Below are positions 8,219 to 20,249 of a DNA stretch of 64,000 nt, piece after piece. Both the position numbers and the translations under genes were made by a program. The DNA is from Rhodoglobus sp. Its GTDB lineage: Bacteria > Actinomycetota > Actinomycetes > Actinomycetales > Microbacteriaceae. The stretch is taken from contig JAODAQ010000029.1 of the NCBI GenBank assembly GCA_025463515.1, positions 1 to 64,000 on the forward strand, read 5' to 3'. The notes under the pieces are model-generated. The model was not told the origin of the DNA. It saw nothing but the letters and a program-made list of their open reading frames with translations, and made no database searches. The stretch's first letter is position 1. Each line of letters begins with the position of its first letter.

Positions 8219-9045
8219 CCCTCGGCGTGAGCCTCAAGGCGTACTTCGGGTACGCCGAGACCGTCCGCTGGGCGGAGCTCGTACGCGGGGCCGTGGGCAC
8301 CGTGCCCGACGGCCTTGAGCTCTTCGTCGTGCCCTCGTTCCCCGTGATCCCCCGGGTGGTGGAGGTCTTCCGCGGCTCCGGCGTCCTGGTCGGGGCGCAG
8401 AACATCGCGCACGACGACGGTGGCGCGCTCACGGGCGAGACAGGCGGCCGGATGCTCGCCGAGATCGGCTGCTCGATCGCCGAGATCGGCCACGCCGAGC
8501 GCCGCTCGCTGTTCGGCGAGACTGACGGGCTCGTCGCGCTCAAGGTCGCTGCCGCGTACCGCAACGGCCTCGTCCCGCTGCTGTGCGTGGGCGAGGAGGA
8601 CCGCGAGCATCCCGCGGGCGCAGCAGAGTCTGCCATCGCGCAGCTCGACGCCGCCCTTGCGCAGACGCAGGAGCGAGGCCGGATGATCGTCGCCTACGAG
8701 CCGCGCTGGGCCATCGGTGCCGCGGCGCCGGCCGATCCCGCGCACGTCTCGGCGGTCTGCCTCGCGCTGCGCGAGCACCTCCTCGCCCTCGGAATGGGCG
8801 GGAGCTCTGTGCTGTACGGCGGCAGTGCCGGTCCCGGCCTGCTGGAGCGCCTCGGGGCATCCGTCGACGGCCTGTTCCTCGGTCGTTTCGCGCACGATCC
8901 GGCCGCTGTCGTCGCGGTTCTGCACGAGGCGGCGAGGGTCAATGGCAGGTCCGACACACGCAAGACAGCGGGCGGGTCGCCCGACGATGCTGGGGGCTAC
9001 GGTGGCGCGCGGAGCGTGGCCAGGCACGAAGAAGAGGGATTGTGA
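8212..9045 (+). CDS. Triose-phosphate-isomerase-like tetrulose-phosphate isomerase
   Basis: This is a TIM-barrel isomerase of about 277 residues. Seen are the electrophilic His in [15 protein letters not shown], the catalytic Glu in AYEPRWAIG, and the phosphate loop LYGGSAGPG. At the N-terminus the canonical Asn-x-Lys is Ser-Leu-Lys (GVSLKAYFG), so the Lys is kept and the Asn is changed, which argues against an ordinary glycolytic TIM. The start is TTG 8212 behind GACGGGGAG; GTG 8227 is an alternative. The gene overlaps the RpiB-like gene. An EryH/LerI-type role on erythrulose phosphate is inferred. Confidence 0.85.
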   Translation: MLTLGVSLKAYFGYAETVRWAELVRGAVGTVPDGLELFVVPSFPVIPRVVEVFRGSGVLVGAQNIAHDDGGALTGETGGRMLAEIGCSIAEIGHAERRSLFGETDGLVALKVAAAYRNGLVPLLCVGEEDREHPAGAAESAIAQLDAALAQTQERGRMIVAYEPRWAIGAAAPADPAHVSAVCLALREHLLALGMGGSSVLYGGSAGPGLLERLGASVDGLFLGRFAHDPAAVVAVLHEAARVNGRSDTRKTAGGSPDDAGGYGGARSVARHEEEGL

Positions 9046-10184
9046 AGGAACTACGCGTTGCGCTCATCGGCGGCGGCTTCATGGGCAAGGCACACAGCCT
9101 CGCCTACGCGGTCGCCCCCATCGCCGCCAACCTCGGGGCATCGGTGATCAAGGAGGTGCTCGTCGATGCCACCCCCGAACTTGCGGGGCGGCTCGCGGGC
9201 GAGCTCGGCTGGAACTCCAGCTCCGCCGACTGGCGCGAGGTGATCGCGCGACCGGACATCGACATCGTCGACATCTGCACGCCTCCGCAGTTCCACGAGG
9301 AGATCGCCCTCGCGGCGATCGCGGCCGGCAAGCACGTCTTCTGCGAGAAGCCGATCACCAACCGGGTGGAGGAGGCGGTGCGGATGGCCGAAGCCGCCCG
9401 CGCTGCCGGAGTGGTCACGCAGGTCGGGTTCAACTACCGCCACACGCCCGCCATCGCCTACACGAAGCAGCTCCTCGAGGAGGGCCGCCTCGGCGTGCCC
9501 CTGCAGTTCCGTGCCTCCTACCTGCAGGAGACGGGCTTCGCGGCCGACCCCAACCGCTGGCGCGCGACCAAGGCGACCGGCGGGTCCGGTGCGGTGGGCG
9601 ACATCGGCTCGCACATCATCGACATTGCCGAGTACCTGTTCGGCGACATCGTCAAGGTCGCGGCCCGCGCGCGCGCGAAGCGGCCGACTCCCGAGGCCGG
9701 CTGGCTGGACGACACCGAGCGGATCGACAGCGACCTCATCGACGACGGCGCAGTCTGGCTCGCCGAATTCTCCAACGGCGGCATCGGGACCTTCGCGGTC
9801 AGCTCCTTCGCCTCCGGCCGGATGAACCGCGTGGCCTTCGAGCTCGACGCGAGCCTCGGCGCCGTCGAGTTCGACTGGAACAGCCGCGAGGAGTTCCGGG
9901 TGTCGTACACCGATGAGGCGCCCGACCAGCGCGGCTTCCGCACGGTGCACACGAACGACAAGCACCCGGGCGGGATGTGGCGGATCGCCGGTCTGGGCAC
10001 CGGCTACGTCGAGGTGTCCGCGATCCAGTTCCAGAAGTTCGTGCGCGCCATCGTCAGCGGGGAGCCCACCGCGCCCGACTTCGAGGATGCGGCGCACATC
10101 CAGGAGATCGTCGAGGCAGTGCTCGAAGCCACTGTCTCCGACTCCTGGGTCGACGTCCCGGCGCGAATCGGGGTGGCGCGATGA
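9042..10184 (+). CDS. Gfo/Idh/MocA-family NAD(P)-dependent dehydrogenase
   Basis: This 380-residue oxidoreductase starts at a GTG overlapping the previous stop (GTGA) behind GAAGAGGGA. The Rossmann domain opens with VALIGGGFMGKAH and carries the CEKPI motif with the catalytic Lys. The second domain shows GGSGAVGDIGSHIIDIAEYL. It probably oxidises a sugar, polyol or sugar acid at the front of the pathway. The exact substrate cannot be deduced. It lies in a tight run with the kinase and isomerases. Confidence 0.88.
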   Translation: MKELRVALIGGGFMGKAHSLAYAVAPIAANLGASVIKEVLVDATPELAGRLAGELGWNSSSADWREVIARPDIDIVDICTPPQFHEEIALAAIAAGKHVFCEKPITNRVEEAVRMAEAARAAGVVTQVGFNYRHTPAIAYTKQLLEEGRLGVPLQFRASYLQETGFAADPNRWRATKATGGSGAVGDIGSHIIDIAEYLFGDIVKVAARARAKRPTPEAGWLDDTERIDSDLIDDGAVWLAEFSNGGIGTFAVSSFASGRMNRVAFELDASLGAVEFDWNSREEFRVSYTDEAPDQRGFRTVHTNDKHPGGMWRIAGLGTGYVEVSAIQFQKFVRAIVSGEPTAPDFEDAAHIQEIVEAVLEATVSDSWVDVPARIGVAR

Positions 10185-11179
10185 CCGAGAAGAACATCCG
10201 GTTCAGCACGAACATCATCACCTTCTTCGACAGCGCCTTCCTCGGGCTGGAGCCCGACCTGACGCACGCGCGATTCGCGCAGGAGTTCGTCAAGGACCCC
10301 CGCCGCCACTTCGACACCATGCTCGACTCCGCGCGGGAGTCCGGCGTCGAGGGCATCGAGTTCGCCCCCGATCCCGGAGGCTGGCGCGCCGCGCTCGGCG
10401 TGTACGGGGGCGTGGACGGCGTGAAGTCCGCCCTCGACCAGCGCGGACTCGTGCTCAGCTCCAGCTACGCGCACGGCCGCCAGCTGATCGGCAATGCCAT
10501 CGAGAACCCGGAGCTCGAGGCGCACGCCGACCGCGAGTTCGCGGAGCACGCCCAGTTCCTCGCCGAGTTCGGCGCGACCACGATCGTCAGCGGCAACCTG
10601 GCGCGCTCCCGGTTCGGCAACGAGAGCCCGGACGACACGGCTACTCCCGAGGACTTCACGCGGCCGGTGGCCCGCGAGGTGCACGAGAAGTTCGCCGACC
10701 AGCTCAACCGCATCGGCGACGTGATCCGGCCCTACGGCGTGCGGATCGCGATCCACACCGACGCGTACTCGATCTGCTCGCGCAACGAGGACATCGCGAC
10801 GGTGCTCTCCCTCACGGATCCTGGCACCATCCAGCTGTGCCCGGATGCCGGGCACATCACCCTCGACGGCGGCGACGCGGTCGAGGTGCTCCGCGCCCAC
10901 GTCGACCGCATCCCGACCATGCACTGGAAGGACTGCGCGAGCCCGCTCTCGGGCGACGTGCTGCGCGGCGACCAGAAGGAGCGCCACTCCGTGATGCTGA
11001 CCTACTTCCGGATTCTGGGATCGGGCATCGTCGACTGGGACGAGTGGATGCGCATCCTCCGCGACGCGAACTGGGCGGGCTGGGCGGTCGAGGAGATCGA
11101 CAACTCGCCCGACCCGGTGGGCGAGCTCCGGCAGGGGCTCGAGTACTTCCGCTCCCGCCTCGCCCCCATCTACAGCTGA
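10181..11179 (+). CDS. TIM-barrel sugar isomerase/epimerase (xylose isomerase-like)
   Basis: This 332-residue protein is of the AP-endonuclease-2/xylose-isomerase-like fold. Metal-ligand candidates are the Glu in GVEGIEFAPD, the DAGHITLDGG region, the His in MHWKD and the Glu in WAVEEIDNS. The ATG overlaps the stop of the dehydrogenase. Such enzymes often follow Gfo/Idh dehydrogenases in polyol pathways and interconvert or epimerise the keto sugar. The substrate is not known. Confidence 0.85.
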   Translation: MTEKNIRFSTNIITFFDSAFLGLEPDLTHARFAQEFVKDPRRHFDTMLDSARESGVEGIEFAPDPGGWRAALGVYGGVDGVKSALDQRGLVLSSSYAHGRQLIGNAIENPELEAHADREFAEHAQFLAEFGATTIVSGNLARSRFGNESPDDTATPEDFTRPVAREVHEKFADQLNRIGDVIRPYGVRIAIHTDAYSICSRNEDIATVLSLTDPGTIQLCPDAGHITLDGGDAVEVLRAHVDRIPTMHWKDCASPLSGDVLRGDQKERHSVMLTYFRILGSGIVDWDEWMRILRDANWAGWAVEEIDNSPDPVGELRQGLEYFRSRLAPIYS

Positions 11180-11183
11180 GCCA

Positions 11184-12308
11184 ATGAGCGCGCCGAGGAT
11201 CGTGCCGGTGAGCGGCTTCGCCGAGCCCGAGTTCGAGAGCCTGCAGGACGTCTTCGCGCGCGTGGTCGGGGCCCAGGGCCGCGGCGGCGCCGCGCTCAGC
11301 ATCTACCGGGATGCCCGCCCGGTCGTCGACCTCGTCGCGGGGGACTACGCCCAGGACGGCGTGCAACTGCTGTTCTCCGTGAGCAAGGCGGTCACGGCCA
11401 TCGCCGCGGCGAGCGCGGAGCGCGACGGAGCCCTCGATCTCGATGCGCCGCTGGCCTCCTTCTGGCCGGCGTTCGACCGCGCGTCGACCAGGGCGATCAC
11501 CACGCGGATGGTGCTCTCCCACCGCTCAGGCATTCCCGCGCTCGACCGCAGGCTCAGCCTCGAAGAGGTGCTCGCGGGCGAGGACGAGCGCGCCCTGGAG
11601 AGCCAGGAGCCCTACTTCGAGCCCGGCACGGCGCACGGCTACGGGGCTTTCACGTTCGGGGTGTTCATGAACGGCGTCTTCCGCCGGACCGTCGGCACCG
11701 ACGTCGGGGCGTTCGTCGCGGAGCGGCTGTCGGCGCCGCTGGGCCTCGACCTGTGGATCGGGACGCCGGAGGCGGTGTGGCCGCGCGTGCAGGGCATCCT
11801 CTACGACCCCCCGGCCCTCACTCCGCTGCGCGCCGCCTGGATCGAGAGCAGCCCGATCCCCGCCGGGACGACCTCGCAGCTCGCCGCCACCATGGACCTG
11901 TTCAACTCGCCGAGCGCCCTGGCCGCCAACTGGCCGTCGACGAGCGGTGTGGCGAGCGCCCGCGCCCTCGCCCGGCTGCTCGCGTCCACCCTGGGGGAGG
12001 TCGACGGCGTGCGCCTGATCGACGACCGCGGCCTCGACGCGATGCTGCAGCCGCGCTCGGAGGGCGTCGACCGCGTCCTCGGGATCGTCACGCGATTCGG
12101 CACGGGGATGCAGCTGCCGTTCCCGCAGTTCCCGCTGCTCGGGCCGACCTCCTTCGGGCACGAGGCCGCCGGCGGCTCGGCGGTATTCGCCGACCGCGAG
12201 AGCGGCATCTCGGTCGGGTACACCACGAACGTGTACCCGCCGATGGCCGGCGCCTCGGCCGGATTCCTCGCGCTGCTGCCCACGATCCGCTACTGCCTCA
12301 CCCACTGA
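11184..12308 (+). CDS. Serine hydrolase of the beta-lactamase/class C family (EstB-like)
   Basis: This 374-residue protein starts four bases behind the isomerase stop. The nucleophile motif SxxK is seen as SVSK near residue 70, in the usual place for penicillin-binding-protein-like esterases, and a tyrosine lies in AHGYGAFTFG. There is no signal peptide, so it is probably cytoplasmic. It may hydrolyse a lactone or ester linked to the pathway, but nothing in the sequence fixes this. Confidence 0.85.
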   Translation: MSAPRIVPVSGFAEPEFESLQDVFARVVGAQGRGGAALSIYRDARPVVDLVAGDYAQDGVQLLFSVSKAVTAIAAASAERDGALDLDAPLASFWPAFDRASTRAITTRMVLSHRSGIPALDRRLSLEEVLAGEDERALESQEPYFEPGTAHGYGAFTFGVFMNGVFRRTVGTDVGAFVAERLSAPLGLDLWIGTPEAVWPRVQGILYDPPALTPLRAAWIESSPIPAGTTSQLAATMDLFNSPSALAANWPSTSGVASARALARLLASTLGEVDGVRLIDDRGLDAMLQPRSEGVDRVLGIVTRFGTGMQLPFPQFPLLGPTSFGHEAAGGSAVFADRESGISVGYTTNVYPPMAGASAGFLALLPTIRYCLTH

Positions 12309-12324
12309 AAGGAAACACCGCACC

Positions 12325-12837
12325 ATGACCGCACCGGCGATCGAGCACATCGGCATTCTCGTCCCCGACCTGGAGGAGGCGATCGAGCGCTGGTCCGCCG
12401 CGACCGGCTACACCTTCAGCCCGATCGCGCGCTATCGCACCTCGCGGTACGCCGACCACTCGAATCCCGAGCCGCACGACCACGACGCGCGCATCTCGTT
12501 CTCCCGCGAGGGCCAGCCGCGCATCGAGCTCATGGAGGTGTCGGGCGACGGCACCCACTCGGCGGCGCAGGCCGGCGTGCACCACCTGGGTTTCCGCGGT
12601 ATCGAGAGCCCGGAGGACCGTATCGCGGAGCTGGCGGCCCAGGGCGTCGGCGTGGACGGCATCTCCTACGACGCCGAGGGCCGCATCCTGCTGTGCTTCA
12701 CCGAGAAGACGGCGCTCGACGGTGTGCGGCTCGAGCTCATCTCATCGCTGCCCGGCCCGGTCGTGGCCGACGACGGCAGCACGCTGCCGACCGACCCGGA
12801 GACCGGGCGCCCCGACATGTGGGCGGGCGCCCGCTAG
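12325..12837 (+). CDS. VOC (glyoxalase) family protein
   Basis: This 170-residue vicinal-oxygen-chelate protein has its start behind GAAAGGA. The N-terminal IEHIGILVPDLEEAIERW strand carries the first metal-ligand His, HHLGFRG carries another, and IELME a likely Glu. VOC proteins act as lyases, isomerases or dioxygenases. It is the last gene of the plus-strand catabolic run and ends four bases into the convergent dehydrogenase gene. Confidence 0.85.
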   Translation: MTAPAIEHIGILVPDLEEAIERWSAATGYTFSPIARYRTSRYADHSNPEPHDHDARISFSREGQPRIELMEVSGDGTHSAAQAGVHHLGFRGIESPEDRIAELAAQGVGVDGISYDAEGRILLCFTEKTALDGVRLELISSLPGPVVADDGSTLPTDPETGRPDMWAGAR

Positions 12838-13904
12838 CTGCGGATCGCCGCCGCGATGGCCGAGCCGAGCTCGGTCGTCGTCGCGGTGCCGCCGAGGTCG
12901 GGCGTGACGGGGCCGCCGTCGACGACGGACTCGATGGCCGCGACCACCGCCTCCGACGCCTCGCGGTGGCCCAGGTGGTCGAGCATCATCGCGCCCGCCC
13001 AGACCTGGCCGATGGGGTTCGCGATGCCCTTGCCCGCGATGTCGGGGGCCGAGCCGTGCACCGGCTCGAAGAGGCTCGGGTGGGTGCGGTCCGGGTTGAT
13101 GTTGCCGCTGGGCGCGATGCCGATCGTGCCGGTGCACGCCGGCCCGAGGTCGGAGAGGATGTCGCCGAACAGGTTGCTCGCCACGACGACGTCGAAGCGG
13201 TCGGGATGCAGCACGAAGTTCGCCGCGAGGATGTCGATGTGGTACTTGTCCGTGCGCACCTCGGGGTAGTGGGCAGCCATCGCCTCGACCCGCTGGTCCC
13301 ACCACGGCATCGTGATCGCGATCCCGTTGCTCTTGGTGGCGCTCGTGAGGTGGCGCCCCTCCCGCCGCTGGGCGAGGTCGAAGGCGTACTTCAGCACGCG
13401 GTCCACGCCGACGCGCGTCATCACGGTCTCCTGCATGACGACTTCGCGCTCAGTGCCCTCGAACATGATGCCGCCGACGCTCGAGTACTCGCCCTCGGTG
13501 TTCTCGCGAACCACCCAGAAGTCGATGTCGCCGGGCTCGCGGCCGGCGAGGGGGCTGCGCACTCCGGGAAGCAGGCGGCAGGGCCGCAGGTTCACGTACT
13601 GGTCGAACTCGCGCCGGAACTTCAGCAGGCTGCCCCAGAGCGAGACGTGGTCGGGCACGACGTCGGGCCAGCCGACGGCGCCGAAGTAGATAGCGTCGAA
13701 CGAGCTGAGCGTCTCGAACCAGTCGGCCGGGAGCATCTCGCCGGTGCGTGAGTAGTAGTCGGCGCTCGCGAAGTCGAACTCCTCGAACTCCAGCCCGATG
13801 TCGAAGGCGCTCGCAGCAGCCTGCATCGAGCGCACGCCCTCGGGCATGACCTCCGTTCCGATGCCGTCGCCGGCGATGACGGCGATGCGGTGGGTCGCGG
13901 ACAT
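12834..13904 (-). CDS. Tartrate / D-malate dehydrogenase (isocitrate dehydrogenase family)
   Basis: This 356-residue NAD-dependent decarboxylating beta-hydroxyacid dehydrogenase starts at an ATG behind CGAGGAGAGG. It shows the N-terminal GDGIGTEV, the RENTEGEYS motif, the catalytic Lys/Asp region DKYHIDI and EPVHGSAPDIAGKGIANP. The WGSLLKFRREFDQYVNLRP stretch is typical of the TtuC/DmlA branch rather than LeuB or Icd. It would handle C4 hydroxy acids. It converges on the VOC gene and diverges from an AEC carrier, perhaps its transporter partner. Confidence 0.88.
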   Translation of the reverse strand: MSATHRIAVIAGDGIGTEVMPEGVRSMQAAASAFDIGLEFEEFDFASADYYSRTGEMLPADWFETLSSFDAIYFGAVGWPDVVPDHVSLWGSLLKFRREFDQYVNLRPCRLLPGVRSPLAGREPGDIDFWVVRENTEGEYSSVGGIMFEGTEREVVMQETVMTRVGVDRVLKYAFDLAQRREGRHLTSATKSNGIAITMPWWDQRVEAMAAHYPEVRTDKYHIDILAANFVLHPDRFDVVVASNLFGDILSDLGPACTGTIGIAPSGNINPDRTHPSLFEPVHGSAPDIAGKGIANPIGQVWAGAMMLDHLGHREASEAVVAAIESVVDGGPVTPDLGGTATTTELGSAIAAAIRS

Positions 13905-14028
13905 GTGGTTCCTCTCCTCGGTTGCTAGGACGATTCTTCCCGCGGGAGGGCGGGCTGTCGCGGTGGCCGCCGTGGTTGGCGCTGCCGCGCAAGATCTCGG
14001 CATGGCCGTCCAGCAAGGATGGGACGAC

Positions 14029-14946
14029 ATGCTCGGAGTACTCGAAGGTTGCGCGGTGATCGCCGTAGTGGTGCTCGTGGGCTACCTGGCGGCGCGGGTC
14101 GGCGTCGGCGGCCCCGAGGTGTCGTCAGCCCTCAATCGCGTGGCGTTCTTCGTCGCGACGCCGGCGCTCCTGTTCGGCGTGCTCGCGAACGCAGACCTGC
14201 ACGTGGTCTTCTCGTCGTTCATGCTCGTCGCGGCGGTGGCCGCGGCGAGCTGCGCGCTGCTGTTCGTGCTCGCGTCCCGCATCGGCTTCCGCAGGCCGTT
14301 GGCGGAGACCGCCCTCGGCGCGGCCGCGAGCGTCTACGTCAACAGCAACAACATGGGCATCCCGGTAGCGACCTACGTGCTGCACGACCCGTCCGCCGTC
14401 GCGGCTGCGCTCGTGCTGCAGGCCGTCGTGGTCGGCCCGGTCGTGCTGGGGCTGCTCGAGCTCGGCACGCGCGGGCGCCCGTCCCTGCGCTCACTGCTGC
14501 TCCAGCCGCTGCGCACGCCCGTAGTGCCCGCGGCGGTCCTCGGCATCCTGGTAGCCGTGCTCCACCTCCACGTGCCCGACGTGGTGACGGAGCCGATCCG
14601 GCTGATCGGCACTGCGTCGATCCCGATCGTCCTGCTCGCGTTCGGCATGTCCCTGCGGGGGGAGCGGCCGCTGGCCCCCGGCCGCGGTCGCGCGGAGGTG
14701 ATCACCGCGACGGTGCTGAAGTCGGTCGTGATGCCCGTGGTCGCATTCCTGTTCGCGCGCCTGCTCGCCCTCGATGCCACCACGACCTTCGCGGTCGTCG
14801 TCGTCGCGGCGCTGCCCACGGGCCAGATCGTCTACAACTACGCCGCGCGGTACGAGCGCGGCTTGGCCGTCGCGCGCGACACCGTGCTCGTCACCACCGT
14901 GGCGGCCGTGCCCGTCATGGTGGCGGCTGCGGCGCTACTGGCCTGA
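14029..14946 (+). CDS. AEC (auxin efflux carrier) family transporter
   Basis: This membrane carrier of about 305 residues has some ten hydrophobic segments. It includes the conserved NSNNMGIPVATYVL stretch near the middle and the C-terminal ALPTGQIVYNYAARY motif. The ATG at 14029 has AAGGATGGG upstream at good spacing; the ATG at 14002 would add nine residues. AEC members carry malate and related acids or auxin-like anions. Its divergent neighbour is a tartrate/malate dehydrogenase, so a C4-acid role is plausible. Confidence 0.82.
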   Translation: MLGVLEGCAVIAVVVLVGYLAARVGVGGPEVSSALNRVAFFVATPALLFGVLANADLHVVFSSFMLVAAVAAASCALLFVLASRIGFRRPLAETALGAAASVYVNSNNMGIPVATYVLHDPSAVAAALVLQAVVVGPVVLGLLELGTRGRPSLRSLLLQPLRTPVVPAAVLGILVAVLHLHVPDVVTEPIRLIGTASIPIVLLAFGMSLRGERPLAPGRGRAEVITATVLKSVVMPVVAFLFARLLALDATTTFAVVVVAALPTGQIVYNYAARYERGLAVARDTVLVTTVAAVPVMVAAAALLA

Positions 14947-15895
14947 CCCTGCCGCGGGCGAGCAGCACGCTCACGAGCACGATGAGGGCGCCGACCGGCT
15001 CGTTCCACGTCAGCCGCTCGTGCAGCAGGGCAACCCCGAGCGCGACCGCGACGACGGGCAGGAGGTAGGCGACCGTGGACACGGCGACCGGCCCCCACGC
15101 TCGCAGCACGTTCAGGTTCCAGATGTGGCTGAACCCGGTGCCGACGATGCCCAGCACGAGCAGAGCGAGGACGGGCAGGAGCTCGAACTCGAAGGGCTGG
15201 AAGACGAGCGCGGGCGTGAGCAGGAGCGAGAAGACCGCGGCCGCGGCGACGTTCAGGAACGCCACGGCGAGCGCCGGAATGTCGTGGGGCATGACGAACC
15301 GCCGCAGGTACACAAGGGAGAACCCGTATGAGACCGCGGCGACCAGGCAGGCGATCTGCCCGGGGAGCTCGCCGCCGCCGCCCGCGCTCCACGGGCCGAT
15401 GATCACGACCACGCCGCCGAGGCCGAGGAGGAGCCCGGCCACGCGCAACGGCGTGAGCCTCTCGATGCGGAACAGCAGCACCGCGATCGCCGCCGTCGCC
15501 AGGGGCGCGGCCGAGTTGTAGATCGCGGCGAGCCCCGAGCCGACGTACTGCTGCCCCCAGCTGAAGGCAAGGTGGGGGATGGTGCAGCTCGTGACTCCCG
15601 TGACGAGGAAGTGCAGGTACATCACTGGCCTGCGCGGCAGCGGCACCCGGCGGATGAGCACGACCGCCCCGAGGGCGAGCGCCGCGAGGACGACGCGCGC
15701 CCACGTCACCTGCCCGTAGCCGAAGGCCTGCAGGGCGATGGCCACGAAGAAGAAGTTGGAGCCCCAGCTCAGGGCCATCGCGACGTACTGGATGACGATG
15801 CCGGGCACGCTCCACGGTACCGACCGGGGCGATCGCGCGACCGGCCGCCAGGGGGACCGGTCGCGGGCGCGCAGGAGGCTGTCGCGCAGCGCCAA
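14915..15895 (-). CDS. EamA/DMT-family membrane transporter
   Basis: This protein of about 326 residues has ten hydrophobic segments in two EamA halves (near GVVVIIGPWSAGGGG and GIVGTGFSHIWNLNVLRAWG). The 3' end overlaps the convergent AEC gene by 32 bases. The start is uncertain: a TTG at 15895 gives an arginine-rich leader, while a GTG at 15808 starts right at the first membrane span. It is probably a metabolite or drug exporter with no deducible substrate. Confidence 0.8.
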   Translation of the reverse strand: MALRDSLLRARDRSPWRPVARSPRSVPWSVPGIVIQYVAMALSWGSNFFFVAIALQAFGYGQVTWARVVLAALALGAVVLIRRVPLPRRPVMYLHFLVTGVTSCTIPHLAFSWGQQYVGSGLAAIYNSAAPLATAAIAVLLFRIERLTPLRVAGLLLGLGGVVVIIGPWSAGGGGELPGQIACLVAAVSYGFSLVYLRRFVMPHDIPALAVAFLNVAAAAVFSLLLTPALVFQPFEFELLPVLALLVLGIVGTGFSHIWNLNVLRAWGPVAVSTVAYLLPVVAVALGVALLHERLTWNEPVGALIVLVSVLLARGRVRPVAPQPPP

Positions 15896-15952
15896 GTTAA
15901 GCGCTGCGAGATCTCGACGAGCTCCATCAGTGCTGCCGCCTAGACTCGTCGG

Positions 15953-19533
<3,581 letters not shown>

Positions 19534-19537
<4 letters not shown>

Positions 19538-20247
19538 TGCCGGGCGCCCGCGCGGTCGCCGCGGCGCTGGCTGCTGTCGCGAACCACGAGGACGCCCAGA
19601 ACCTCAAGCGCTTCTTCAAGACCGGCAAGGGCGAGTACGGAGCCGGTGACAGGTTCATCGGGGTCAGGGTCCCGGCGACCCGGGCCATCGTGAAGGGGTT
19701 CGCAGACCTCTCGCCCGGCGACTTGAACGACCTGCTCGACAGCGACATCCACGAGCACCGGTTCGCCGCCCTCGTGATCATGGTCGCCCAGTACAAGAAG
19801 GCCGACGCCGCCGAGCAGGAGCGCCTCGTCGACTTCTACCTCGCCGCGATGCGCCGCGGGCGGATCAACAACTGGGACCTCGTCGACTGCTCTGCCGAGT
19901 TCATCCTCGGCGAGTATCTCGTAGACAAGCCGCGCGATCTGCTGCCGCGCCTCGCGCGCAGCGGCATCGTGTGGGAGCGCCGGATCGCGATGCTCTCGAC
20001 CTTCGCCTTCATCAAGCACGGGGATGCCACGACGACGCTTGCCCTGGCCGCCTCTCTGCTCCCTGACAAGCACGACCTCATCCAGAAGGCCGTCGGGTGG
20101 ATGCTGCGGGAGGTCGGCAAGCGCGTCGACCCCGAACTGCTGCTCGGGTTCCTCCGCGAGCACGCCGGGCAGATGTCCCGCGTCACGCTCAGCTACGCCA
20201 CCGAGCACCTCGCGCCCGTCGACCGCGTCTACTTCCGGTCGCTCTAG
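19534..20247 (+). CDS. AlkD-like DNA alkylation repair glycosylase
   Basis: This 237-residue all-helical HEAT-repeat protein starts at an ATG overlapping the mfd stop, so it is probably co-expressed with it. AlkD enzymes excise bulky N3- and N7-alkylpurines without flipping the base. The NNWDLVD motif with the catalytic Asp, WERRIAMLSTFAFIKHG, and QKAVGWMLREVGK are present. The neighbourhood (mfd then alkD) supports a repair role. Confidence 0.9.
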
Positions 20248-20249
20248 CC

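Noticed and set aside
8212-9045. The main glycolytic triose-phosphate isomerase
   Set aside because: The N-terminal Asn-x-Lys is altered to Ser-Leu-Lys and the gene is locked in a sugar catabolic operon rather than the gap-pgk-tpi cluster.
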